64,000 nucleotides of DNA from Gimesia chilikensis (GTDB lineage Bacteria > Planctomycetota > Planctomycetia > Planctomycetales > Planctomycetaceae): the NCBI RefSeq assembly GCF_007744075.1, contig NZ_CP036266.1:620001-684000 (forward strand), written 5' to 3'. The position numbers and the translations under genes are program-made. How positions within the stretch are numbered: position 1 is the stretch's first letter; each line of letters starts with the position of its first letter. Positions 1-8,281 of this stretch are shown here, piece after piece. The notes below the pieces were generated by a model that was given only the letters and a program-made list of their open reading frames with translations, had not been told where the DNA came from and did no database searches.

Positions 1-193
1 GGACGGGATCTTTATAGATATTCTTAATTTTCAGGCGGTATTCGGCATCGGAACCACGGGCGATGACGCCGAAGTCGATTTTGTCTTTATCGAACATCTT
101 CATCGCCCAGTCCTGTCCGAATGATGGGGCAGCATTCAGGACAAACAGACACAGGCTCAGGACGCCGAACCGGAAAATACAGTTTTTCAGCAT
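1..193 (-). CDS. DUF1573 family secreted protein (N-terminal fragment, truncated by window edge)
   Basis: The reverse strand from the ATG at 191-193 reads a signal peptide (positive n-region, hydrophobic LSLCLFVLNAAPSFG, then QDW) followed by the motif DFGVIARGSDAEYRLKIKN. This is the opening of a DUF1573 domain, in which a protein 'is linked to' and continues the tone of its neighbours; such proteins are common and multicopy in Planctomycetes. About 64 residues are visible and the rest lies to the left of base 1. The domain resembles an Ig-like or ASH fold and its function is unknown. Export is inferred from the signal peptide only. Confidence 0.75.
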   Translation of the reverse strand, partial: MLKNCIFRFGVLSLCLFVLNAAPSFGQDWAMKMFDKDKIDFGVIARGSDAEYRLKIKNIYKDPV

Positions 194-1185
194 TATTGAA
201 TCTCACTTCTGCAAAAAATGAATTAACTTCGATGTATCACTCAAGTCGAGGCGCTGAGACCGATTTCATCCGGCCAGGGACAATAACCGACTTTCAGCAC
301 ATAACCCTTACATCATTATAGTGCAGAATCCATTCACAGAGACGTTTCACACTATTTGTAAAAACGGGCTCGGCAGGCAGATAACTGTGGTGCCAAAGTT
401 CAGCAGACAGTCGAGATGCACAAGCCTGAATCAGTTAGCCAGTATTATACTGTGTTTCCGTTTCTGAGATCAAATTTGAGATTCAGAACATCAGTAAATG
501 GCATGTGTGTGACAAATACATCAGTCGGCATCGACACTTTGGTTGTGGCAATTTAGTTCGCATACGTTGAATTGTCAATGTTGTCTCTTTCCGGTCGCAA
601 CTACCGGTTCTGGACGGATTAAGCTGCGTAATCGAACCCGATTCAGATGACCTGATGCGATTGTTCATGATGTCGCAAACAGTTTCCATAACTGGCTTTG
701 AGCACTTACTACCCGCAAACGGTATTTTTATTACAACTGGTGAAAATCCATTCAACAGTCTTCTCTATTTGCTGATATTACTCATAGATTAACAGGCTTT
801 CCTAAAGTGGGTGTGCCTGTTCTTTTTCCAGTTCAGCAGGATGCTTACAGCAGTTTAACTCACGGATTGGAAAAGTGGGTTTCTTCAAAATCGAGCCAGC
901 ACGCATAGCGCGGAGTGATAGGCTTGAATTACGAGTGGGTTTCCACTCCGGCAAATACAACAGCGGGTCCCCGACGGTTCCAGCTGCATGATAAGGAAGA
1001 GGGGATCTCTTTCATTATCAGGTCAGTTTCATTCTGAGAGGAGTGCAGGCTGGTCCGTTTCATACCAAAAGTGTGTGAGTGTGTTGTTAATTCGAGTAGA
1101 GAAGTGTGTGAGAAACGTCACTGTCTGCGCCGAGGTGGCGGGAATATCAGTTCGGTCTCATTCAAACAGGGAGCGATAGATTCAA
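194..1185. other. Intergenic stretch, no gene recognised
   Basis: About 990 bases separate the divergent DUF1573 and Cys/His-rich genes. Open frames here (for example 483-755 on the minus strand and 988-1179 on the plus strand) have no domain, no convincing ribosome-binding site and no family-like composition. Both gene promoters should lie here. I found no tRNA, repeat array or terminator with a T-run. Confidence 0.5.
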
Positions 1186-1977
1186 ATGAAAATTAAAAAT
1201 ACTGCCAGGGCAGGTATGACCGGACTGCTTGTGCTGGGAATTTCCTGCCTGGTGATCTCAGACCGACTTGAAGCCGGTCACAAATGTGGTCACTGCAAGA
1301 TGGGCGGTCTGTCGATGTTCCATAAAGGAGCGTGCTGCAGTCCGTGGCGTCCGGGCTTCAAACATAAATGCGGTCATAAGCACAAATGTGGTTCCGGTTG
1401 CGGGATGAGTTCCTGCGGCTGCGGAGACTCGTTCGTTGATCAATATTATCAGGGAGTCGTTTATGGTATGGGAAACGTTTCGCAGGGTGGCTGCCGGTCA
1501 TGCCAGTCTGGAGGTGCTGTGGCTGGTGCTTATGGGATGCCAGCCGGTGGTGGTCTCCCGCCGCAAGCGGGGTTAATTCCCGCTCCGGCAGTGCGACCAA
1601 CGATTCTGCATTATCCGGGAACGATGGGGATTGCCTATCGTCGACCAACGCGGATGATGCCGGCCGATGGTCCGGAGGGGCATCCGCGCGATGCCGGTCT
1701 GGATATCTATGCTCCAGGTGCAACCGACATTCGCGTGGTCGCACTGAACCGACAACGCGATGAGATGGTGGGATATCGTGATCCTGCGAATGATGATATC
1801 TGGGAATTCGTGACCAAGCGTCCTTTAATTCCCGGGATTCAGCATGTCTATCAGGTGTATGCGATATTCCCTGAGACAGGAAATGTTCCCCAGACCAGAC
1901 GAGTCCGTCTGATTATGGGACGAATCGTCGAACTCAGTTACAAACCGTATCCTCCAACTGACGGCACCCACCGGTAA
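1186..1977 (+). CDS. Secreted Cys/His-rich protein, planctomycete type
   Basis: A 263-residue protein with an N-terminal hydrophobic export segment (residues about 9-25). It is followed by a segment to about residue 110 that carries roughly eleven cysteines and many histidines in patterns such as HKCGHC, HKCGHKHKCGSGC and GCRSC. Residues 115-160 are a Pro/Gly-rich linker. The C-terminal 100 residues form a more ordinary domain ending in a VYQVYAIFPETG-like strand region. I recognise the general look of planctomycete surface proteins but not a named family. The Cys/His region suggests metal binding or disulfide cross-linking in the cell envelope, which is inference. The start is the ATG preceded by GGGAG at about -17. 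Confidence 0.7.
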   Translation: MKIKNTARAGMTGLLVLGISCLVISDRLEAGHKCGHCKMGGLSMFHKGACCSPWRPGFKHKCGHKHKCGSGCGMSSCGCGDSFVDQYYQGVVYGMGNVSQGGCRSCQSGGAVAGAYGMPAGGGLPPQAGLIPAPAVRPTILHYPGTMGIAYRRPTRMMPADGPEGHPRDAGLDIYAPGATDIRVVALNRQRDEMVGYRDPANDDIWEFVTKRPLIPGIQHVYQVYAIFPETGNVPQTRRVRLIMGRIVELSYKPYPPTDGTHR

Positions 1978-2062
1978 GGTGCCGGGGTTCAAAAGTATTC
2001 CTGTCAGCTCGAGCCGGGAACGACTGCTGAACCTGTTCGACTCGATTCCTCCCTGTGCACGC

Positions 2063-2165
2063 ACGCCCTGTCCGGAACGTGGTAGATTCTGATTGATGAA
2101 GTCTGGCCTCTGGTTAGCCAGAAAGCTTCATCTCAGCTATCATGTTCGGGACAGGGCGTGTTTTT
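2063..2165 (+). ncRNA. Long near-continuous hairpin ending in a T-run (structured RNA or complex terminator)
   Basis: The arm at 2063-2081 pairs with 2141-2159 with one mismatch and one wobble. Inside it TAG (2083-2085) pairs with CTA (2137-2139), CTGA (2089-2092) with TCAG (2133-2136), GATGAAG (2095-2101) with CTTCATC (2126-2132), and CTGGC (2103-2107) with GCCAG (2117-2121). The loop is 9 nt. Five Ts follow at 2161-2165. This is far longer than an ordinary terminator stem. It lies between the Cys/His-rich gene and lpxK. It may be a terminator, a small RNA or a palindromic mobile element. Confidence 0.5.
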
Positions 2166-2218
2166 GTTGAACTCTGCCCGCACGGTAATTCTGCCAACCC
2201 GGGAAGACAGGCTGAATT

Positions 2219-3277
2219 GTGAACGAGGTTGACTATCTGAGCATCATTTCCGGCGCCCGACATGATTGGCGTGCCCGGTGTCTCAAACCCTGTTTCGGGT
2301 TTCTCAGCCTCTTCTATGGAACCGCGGTCGCTGTTCGCAACCGTCTGTTTGACTGGGGTCTTAAACGGGCACGACCGGTGAGCGTGCCGGTGATCAGCCT
2401 GGGAAACCTGACGACCGGGGGGACCGGGAAGACACCGTTAGTTGCCTGGCTGTCTCAGTGGTTTCAAGCACAAGGGATTTCTGTCGCGCTACTCAGCCGA
2501 GGTTATCGTGCGCTGCCCGGTGAAGTGAATGATGAGAAACTGCTGCTGGATCGACTCTGCCCGCAGGTGCCGCATTATCAGAATCCGGATCGTTGTGCTT
2601 CAGCAGAGAAGGCTGTTGAAGCAGGGGCACGCTTACTGATTCTGGACGACGGGTTTCAGCATCGCAGGCTCGCACGTGATCTTGATATCGTGTTGATCGA
2701 TGCGGTGAATCCCTGGGGCTACGGTCATCAATTACCGCGGGGACTGTTACGGGAGTCGAAGTCGGGATTGCGGCGGGCAGGATTTGTGTTGATCACGCGG
2801 GTGGATCAGTGTCCGCCTGAGTTGCTGGAGAATCTGATAACGGAAGTCAAACAATTTGTGCCCGAGCACAGGATCGCCCATGTGCGTTTTGTTCCCCGGG
2901 GCCTGGTCAATGCCGCTGGAGAAACCAGGAGCCTGCATGAAGTGACCGGGAAACAGGTATGGGGTTTTTGCGCGATCGGGAATCCTCGCGGATTTCAGCA
3001 AACACTGGTGGATGCGGGAGGCCGGGTTTGCGGCATGCGCGTCTTTGCGGATCATCACCACTATCGTGAAAGAGACCTGCAGGAAATTGGCTCAGAGGCA
3101 GCACAGTCGGGAGCCGAGTTGATTTTGACGACTGCGAAAGACCTGGTGAAAATTAGTGAACAAAAACTGTCAGGGCTTCCGGTCTGGGCGGTGGAAATCG
3201 GTGCGGAAATCGTGCAGGGAGCGGCTGATTTTGAGGAAATCCTGCGGAAAACGGGGCTGGCGGAGTCGGGGGAATAA
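2219..3277 (+). CDS. lpxK: Tetraacyldisaccharide 4'-kinase
   Basis: LpxK phosphorylates the 4' position of the lipid A disaccharide at the inner face of the cytoplasmic membrane. The 352-residue product has the LpxK signature: GNLTTGGTGKTP (Walker A, about residues 61-72) and LILDDGFQHRRLARDLDI followed by a GHQLPRGLLRE motif. An N-terminal segment rich in FLSLFYG is typical for membrane association. The start is a GTG with AGG about 10 nt upstream. It stands alone here, with a long hairpin directly before it and no other lpx gene beside it. Its presence implies a lipid A-type outer leaflet, consistent with Gram-negative-like planctomycetes. Confidence 0.93.
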   Translation: MNEVDYLSIISGARHDWRARCLKPCFGFLSLFYGTAVAVRNRLFDWGLKRARPVSVPVISLGNLTTGGTGKTPLVAWLSQWFQAQGISVALLSRGYRALPGEVNDEKLLLDRLCPQVPHYQNPDRCASAEKAVEAGARLLILDDGFQHRRLARDLDIVLIDAVNPWGYGHQLPRGLLRESKSGLRRAGFVLITRVDQCPPELLENLITEVKQFVPEHRIAHVRFVPRGLVNAAGETRSLHEVTGKQVWGFCAIGNPRGFQQTLVDAGGRVCGMRVFADHHHYRERDLQEIGSEAAQSGAELILTTAKDLVKISEQKLSGLPVWAVEIGAEIVQGAADFEEILRKTGLAESGE

Positions 3278-3591
3278 GTCTGTACCCGCTGAGTCAGGGA
3301 GGGAATCAGCTCCAAACCAGTGGAAAACCAATCTATATCGGGTTAAATCACGTCAGAGATCCCGAAATTTGCTGTAATCCCGTTTCAGATATACTTGATT
3401 TTGGTTCTGCGTTCTGTCATCCTGAGAAGAGAGTAACTTCACACAATGCAGGCCGTTTACCCCGTAAACGAACTTTTCCTGCCAGAAACCTACCAAACTG
3501 ACGGGCCGCTTAGACTGAATGTGGTGACCGTATCCCTGCCTCCATCATTGGTCTGTTCAATCATAATTCAAATAAACGAGGTGTTTAAGTT
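3278..3591. other. Intergenic region before the cupredoxin-like gene
   Basis: About 310 bases without a supported gene. An open frame at 3446-3637 has no family features and overlaps the next start. GAGGTG at 3577-3582 is a good ribosome-binding site for the ATG at 3592. The promoter of the exported-protein run probably lies here, but I could not fix -35 and -10 boxes. Confidence 0.4.
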
Positions 3592-4365
3592 ATGCAAAAG
3601 AAAAATATTAGCCAGGTTCTGCTCGCCGCTGTTTTGATCTCTGGCCTGAATTTTTTCACGCCTGTTACTGCTTCTGCAGAAGGCTGGGGTTCGATCACTG
3701 GTAAGTTTGTCTTCGATGGTCCTGTCCCCGAGCGTCCCGTACAGCGAAAGAAAGGCGATCCCAACGTCAAGGATGCTGCCGTTTGTGCAGCTGACACTCA
3801 TCTGGGAAATGACCTGGTTGTCAATCCTGACAACAAAGGCATCCAGAATATCTTCCTCTACATGCGTCGGGCAAAAGACATTCATCCCGATCTGAAGGAA
3901 TCCAAAGACAAGACCGTCGTGTTCGACCAGAAAGGTTGTACTTTCGAGCCTCACGCTCTGATTGTTCGTACCGACCAGAAAGTGATTGTCAAATCTGACG
4001 ATCCCGTCGCTCACAACACCCATACCTTCCCGATCAAGAACCAGGCTGTCAACTTCATCCTGGCTCCCAAAGATCGTGAAGGAAAAGAAGTTTCCAACCC
4101 GATTCCTGAAATTCTGCCGATGCAGGTTAAGTGCGACATCCATCCCTGGATGACCGCTTACTGGTTCGTGGTAGATCATCCTTACGCTGTGGTATCTGAT
4201 GCAGATGGAAAATTCACCATCAAGAATCTGCCCGCCGGTAAGCAGACTTTCCGGATCTGGCATGAAAAGAAAGGTTACCTGGATCGTAGCTTCAACGTGA
4301 ACGTCAAGGACGGGGAAACCCTCGACCTGGGCGAGATCAAATACAAAGCATCTGATTTCGAGTAA
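3592..4365 (+). CDS. Exported cupredoxin-like protein with carboxypeptidase-regulatory-like C-terminus
   Basis: A 257-residue protein with a signal peptide (cleavage expected after VTASA, about residue 29). The body resembles planctomycete 'methylamine utilisation / plastocyanin-like' proteins. His-containing segments (VAHNTHTFPIKN) and a late VKCDIHPWM motif supply Cys, His and Met in a type-1 copper-like arrangement. Residues 200-250 look like a small beta-sandwich (DADGKFTIKNLPAGKQTFRIWH) typical of CarboxypepD_reg/SpaA-like modules. A role as a periplasmic copper or redox protein is inferred from the motif. It is followed by a clear terminator at 4397-4425, so it is probably a single transcription unit. 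Confidence 0.75.
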   Translation: MQKKNISQVLLAAVLISGLNFFTPVTASAEGWGSITGKFVFDGPVPERPVQRKKGDPNVKDAAVCAADTHLGNDLVVNPDNKGIQNIFLYMRRAKDIHPDLKESKDKTVVFDQKGCTFEPHALIVRTDQKVIVKSDDPVAHNTHTFPIKNQAVNFILAPKDREGKEVSNPIPEILPMQVKCDIHPWMTAYWFVVDHPYAVVSDADGKFTIKNLPAGKQTFRIWHEKKGYLDRSFNVNVKDGETLDLGEIKYKASDFE

Positions 4366-4396
4366 TCCTCTGTAACATCAGAGAAACGTACAGACA

Positions 4397-4425
4397 GGGC
4401 ACGTCCGATTGGGCGTGTCCTTTTT
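4397..4425 (+). terminator. Rho-independent terminator after the cupredoxin-like gene
   Basis: A ten-base stem (4397-4406 with 4411-4420, two G-U pairs) has a GATT loop and is followed by five Ts. It lies 32 nt after the stop codon at 4365. Confidence 0.85.
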
Positions 4426-4470
4426 AATGCCCTTAGATCTGTTGCTGAATGATGCGGGGTCGTTTTCGCC

Positions 4471-6645
4471 ATGCATAAACCGTGCGGTTGCATCGCTCTG
4501 CTGGTGCTGGGAGCGATCTTATTCTCGACAGAGATCAGCCTGGCTCAGACAGAGCCACAGGCAGCCGCCGATCAATTTCGCGAATCGGTCTCCCTGGACG
4601 TGAATAATGCGGTGCTCAAGAAGATGGGCTCCGTGCAGGATTTTCTGGCAGGCGCGCAATGGGAAGACGCGATCAACAGTCTGATCCAGATCTCCCAGGA
4701 ATACGGCAACACGCTTTATCCGGAATCCCCGGGACGCTATCTGCGGGTGGCGACTTACTGTCAGAACCTGCTCGCAGGATTTCCCCCGGAAGCGATTCAG
4801 ATCTACCGGGAAAAGGTTGATCCCCGGGCCCGCAGGTGGCTGGAAGAGGCGGAAGCGGAATCGTCGGTCGGCCCGCTGTTGCAGATTGTCGATCAGGCAC
4901 TGATGAGCAGTTACGGCGACGATGCCCTGTATCGCCTCGGCGAAATCTCCTGGGAACGCGGTGAACTGGGACAGTCGCGGGATTACTGGCGGAAACTGCT
5001 ACCGCCTGAACCGGGATCTGCAGCGCGCAGTGATACCGGACTCTTCTATTATCCCGATTCCGATTTATCTGTACCCCCGATTCTGGCGCGTCTGATTCTG
5101 GTCAGTCTATTCGAGGGAAATTTCAAACAGGCTGAAGCGGAACTGGCTGTGTTTCGCGAGCGGTATCCCGATGCGGAAGGCTCACTCGCCGGTAAGCAGG
5201 GGAACCTGGCAGACCAACTTACAGGAATTCTATCAGATCGCGGTCAGGTCTCACTGGCGCATGATCAAGACGAAATGCAGACCTTTGCCGGACACCAGAC
5301 CCGTAATTTCCGGGCCGGACATGCTCTGGACGTCGGGGCCGCAGCCTGGTCTTTTCGTGTGCCTCTGGTCTGGAGCCAGGAATACACGCGGAAACCTGCC
5401 TTTGGTCAACGCGTGCCGCCGGGACTCTTCCCTGTTGTACATGGGGAGCATGTTTTTATTAATGACTCAGAACGCATTTATGCACTCAACTGGAAGACAG
5501 GAACACCCGCCTGGTCTGACGCGGATCCTCAGGCGAGTCCGATTATATATCCTTCCGTTCTACAGGGGGCAGTCAGACTGCCGTTTCGTTCCGTCGTGGG
5601 AGTCCCCCGGTTTACGATGACTGTTGCCGACGGACGGTTATACGCCCGCATGGGATCGCCGGTTACTTCCGTGGCGAAAGATGAGCGGCTGGGACTGTTT
5701 TCGGAACTGGTTTGCCTGGACTTGAATGAAGGCGAAGGCAAAATGCTCTGGAAGATTTCTTCCGCCGAGTTGCGCGAGCAGAATTTTGTCTGGTCGTTTG
5801 AAGGGGCACCAGTTATTGCCGGTGATCGTTTCTACGTCGTGTTACACCGGGGTTTTCCCGAAGTGCAGACGAATGTCGCCTGTTTCTCTACCGAGACCGG
5901 GGAGATGCTGTGGAATCAGAAAGTCTGCCTGGCACTGCGGAACATTGAAGAGGGTGTGAACTACATTACCCATCTGCTGCTGACACTCGCAGAGGGGCAA
6001 CTGTATCTCTCCACGGATATGGGAGCGATCGCATCACTGAATTCTCAGGATGGGAAACTCAACTGGGTCGTGACATACCCTTCCGCAGACGATGTTTCCC
6101 GGCGGGAATTGAGCGATCACATGATGAGTGGTCTGGTCCCCTGCCTGTATGACCAGGGAATTCTATTCGTCGCTCCCCAGGATACGAAAACCCTCATGGC
6201 CTTCGATGCGTCTTCGGGACTTTTGCTCTGGGAGCGGGAATGGCCGGAGCAGATTCGAAACCTGCTGGGAGTCACAGCGCGGACCCTGGTAGTCAGCGGG
6301 AATCAACTGTATGGCATCGATCGGGCAAGTGGGGCGTTACGCTGGAAGGCAGGCTATCTTGATCCGGAGGGTTTCGGCTATGGTCGAGGGCTGCTCGCTG
6401 GAGAGAACGTATACTGGCCGTTGAGGGATGAATTGCTGGTCGTAGACATTGAGCGAGGCACACTCAAACAGAGAATCCCGTTGCAAGCCTTACAGGGAGA
6501 AACGGGAGGGAACCTGGTGATCGCGGGAGATCAGCTGTTGATCGCGCAGCCCCGAAAGGTGACCGCGTTCCAGAATCACGGCATCGTGCCTGGATCACGA
6601 AAAGCGAATGAGAATCTGTCTGCAGAGAAGACGCAGGCACGTTGA
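4471..6645 (+). CDS. Secreted TPR/PQQ-type beta-propeller protein
   Basis: A 724-residue protein with a signal peptide (VLGAILFSTEISLAQ, cleavage near residue 26). Residues about 30-290 are helical, with TPR-like spacing (QWEDAINSLIQISQEYGNTLY and similar). From about residue 315 to 700 there are repeated PQQ/BamB-like blades, recognisable as short 'IYALNWKTGTPAW', 'LVCLDLNEG...LWKI' and 'LMAFDASSGLLLWERE' strands. Such propellers bind PQQ in dehydrogenases, but many are pure scaffolds. No PQQ-dehydrogenase catalytic or haem motif is visible, so a scaffold or BamB-like role is more likely. It shares its architecture with the gene at 8282-12865. Confidence 0.75.
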   Translation: MHKPCGCIALLVLGAILFSTEISLAQTEPQAAADQFRESVSLDVNNAVLKKMGSVQDFLAGAQWEDAINSLIQISQEYGNTLYPESPGRYLRVATYCQNLLAGFPPEAIQIYREKVDPRARRWLEEAEAESSVGPLLQIVDQALMSSYGDDALYRLGEISWERGELGQSRDYWRKLLPPEPGSAARSDTGLFYYPDSDLSVPPILARLILVSLFEGNFKQAEAELAVFRERYPDAEGSLAGKQGNLADQLTGILSDRGQVSLAHDQDEMQTFAGHQTRNFRAGHALDVGAAAWSFRVPLVWSQEYTRKPAFGQRVPPGLFPVVHGEHVFINDSERIYALNWKTGTPAWSDADPQASPIIYPSVLQGAVRLPFRSVVGVPRFTMTVADGRLYARMGSPVTSVAKDERLGLFSELVCLDLNEGEGKMLWKISSAELREQNFVWSFEGAPVIAGDRFYVVLHRGFPEVQTNVACFSTETGEMLWNQKVCLALRNIEEGVNYITHLLLTLAEGQLYLSTDMGAIASLNSQDGKLNWVVTYPSADDVSRRELSDHMMSGLVPCLYDQGILFVAPQDTKTLMAFDASSGLLLWEREWPEQIRNLLGVTARTLVVSGNQLYGIDRASGALRWKAGYLDPEGFGYGRGLLAGENVYWPLRDELLVVDIERGTLKQRIPLQALQGETGGNLVIAGDQLLIAQPRKVTAFQNHGIVPGSRKANENLSAEKTQAR

Positions 6646-6703
6646 AAATGTAAGATGTAATGTAGCTCCAAGTCCAATTCTAATTTTAAACAAGGTGAAT
6701 GAC

Positions 6704-7306
6704 ATGAAGGTATCGTATCGTAATATCCTCGGCTCCCTGTTGAGTCTGGTTTGTTTGTGTGGTTTGTCTGCCAGTGCCCAGGGGCAGGTGAATGCTCCTC
6801 CAGGAAAAGTGGAAGTCGGCGATGCGGCTCCCGCTTTCACAGCTACAGATGACGCGGGCAAAGGCTGGAAGTCGACTGATTATATTGGCAAGAAAATTCT
6901 GGTGGTCTACTTCTACCCTGCCGACATGACCGGTGGCTGCACCAAGCAGGCCTGTGGGTTCCGCGATGATATGAAGAAGCTGCAGGGGAAAGACGTAGAA
7001 GTTGTGGGTGTCAGTGGTGATTCAGTACGTAATCATCAGTTGTTCAAAAAAGAGTATGATCTGAACTTCACGCTGCTGGCAGATGAAGATGGCAGTGTGG
7101 CCAAGAAGTTTGGCGTTCCCCTGCGTCCCGGTTCCACGATTGAGCGGACCATCGACGGGAAAAAGGAGAAGCTGACCCGTGGTGTAACAGCAGCCCGCTG
7201 GACTTTTGTGATCGACAAAGACGGTAAGGTTGCCATGAAGAACACCAAGGTCAAAGCTGCTGATGACAGCAAAGCCATCCTGAAGAAAGTCAACGAACTG
7301 AAGTAG
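6704..7306 (+). CDS. Exported peroxiredoxin, PrxQ/BCP type
   Basis: Peroxiredoxins reduce hydrogen peroxide and organic peroxides through a cysteine thiol. The 200-residue product has an N-terminal signal peptide (SLLSLVCLCGLSASAQG), then an AhpC/TSA domain from about residue 30. GGCTKQACGFRDD contains the peroxidatic Cys and, five residues later, the PrxQ-type resolving Cys. The later strand AARWTFVIDKDGKVA is also typical. The ATG at 6704 is chosen over an upstream in-frame ATG at 6608 because AAGGTG lies 6 nt before it and the signal peptide then starts correctly. Export suggests it protects periplasmic or surface proteins. It sits between the two propeller genes. Confidence 0.88.
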   Translation: MKVSYRNILGSLLSLVCLCGLSASAQGQVNAPPGKVEVGDAAPAFTATDDAGKGWKSTDYIGKKILVVYFYPADMTGGCTKQACGFRDDMKKLQGKDVEVVGVSGDSVRNHQLFKKEYDLNFTLLADEDGSVAKKFGVPLRPGSTIERTIDGKKEKLTRGVTAARWTFVIDKDGKVAMKNTKVKAADDSKAILKKVNELK

Positions 7307-7467
7307 TTCCTGCTCCTAAAACCGTTCTTTGGGCCGAAAACTACGGTTCAGAAGCGTTCACTCACCCGTAAAAATCGTCATTCGTACTCGACAGTCAACC
7401 GGCTGAGGGCATACAATTGACGGTGCGGGTGAGTTATTTTTTTGTTTGTTACCAGGGAGACAAGCCC

Positions 7468-8175
7468 ATGAGTCGTAACCGTTTGAATCAAATCCTGTCT
7501 GTCTCTGCCGCTGTGCTTCTGCTGGCTGCGATGACGCTGGCAGGATGCGGGAAAACGGAAACGTCGAATGAGACGGTAACGGACGCCTCTACCGAAACGC
7601 CGGTCACCAAACCGGAAGCCGAACTGGGGGCAGCAGCGCCTTTCCCGGGATCGGCATCCCCGAAACCTGACATGAGTCAGACAGAGACGGTTTCCTTCCA
7701 GTCGGGAATGGAAGTCGGAGAGATCCCGATGCCGTTTGAAGTGGAAGATGTCACGGGACCCAATGAGGGAAAGACACTCTGCTACCGTTGTCTATATGGG
7801 GAACGCCCCGTTGTGGGGATTTTCGTGCGGGAACTGGGACCACAGACCGAGACTCTGATTCAGCAGATCGATCAGGAAGTGGCCGCTCACAAAGATGATA
7901 AGCTGGCTGCATTCGTTGTATTGCTGAGTGAGAATCCTGGTGAGCAGAAATCGAAGTTAAAACAAATCGCCAGCGAGAAGAAAATTCAACATGTACCACT
8001 GACGGTGTATGAAGGCACTGACAGTCCGCTGGGTTATAACGTAAAGCAGGAGGCTGTCGTGAATGTCATGCTCTGGGAGGGCGTTGTCAAAGCGAACCGG
8101 GCATTCCGTACCGGGGAGCTGGATCAATCGGGCATTCAGGAAGTCATCGAAGACACCCGCTTGATGGTGAATTAG
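7468..8175 (+). CDS. Lipoprotein with thioredoxin-like fold, no CxxC
   Basis: A 235-residue lipoprotein. The lipobox LAGC ends the hydrophobic signal (residues 8-26), with a Thr/Glu/Pro-rich linker after it. The region from about residue 80 (FEVEDVTGPNEG...YRCLYGERPVVGIFVRELGP) resembles a thioredoxin-like domain. The usual CxxC pair is missing, so it is unlikely to be an oxidoreductase. The ATG at 7468 has AGGGAGA 7 nt upstream, which decides it over an in-frame upstream start at 7417. Its position next to a secreted peroxiredoxin hints at a redox or envelope partner, which is inference. Confidence 0.72.
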   Translation: MSRNRLNQILSVSAAVLLLAAMTLAGCGKTETSNETVTDASTETPVTKPEAELGAAAPFPGSASPKPDMSQTETVSFQSGMEVGEIPMPFEVEDVTGPNEGKTLCYRCLYGERPVVGIFVRELGPQTETLIQQIDQEVAAHKDDKLAAFVVLLSENPGEQKSKLKQIASEKKIQHVPLTVYEGTDSPLGYNVKQEAVVNVMLWEGVVKANRAFRTGELDQSGIQEVIEDTRLMVN

Positions 8176-8281
8176 TTCTGTTGCCGGAGATGTGAGTCCG
8201 GTCAGGGCCAGGAGATTCGAAACTCGCTCGAATTTCAAAGTTATTTTATTTAGACAGGACGTGGAAACACCGCTTTTGCCT

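Noticed and set aside
483-755. 90-codon minus-strand frame in the first intergenic region
   Set aside because: No family resemblance, no ribosome-binding site, and composition unlike nearby genes.
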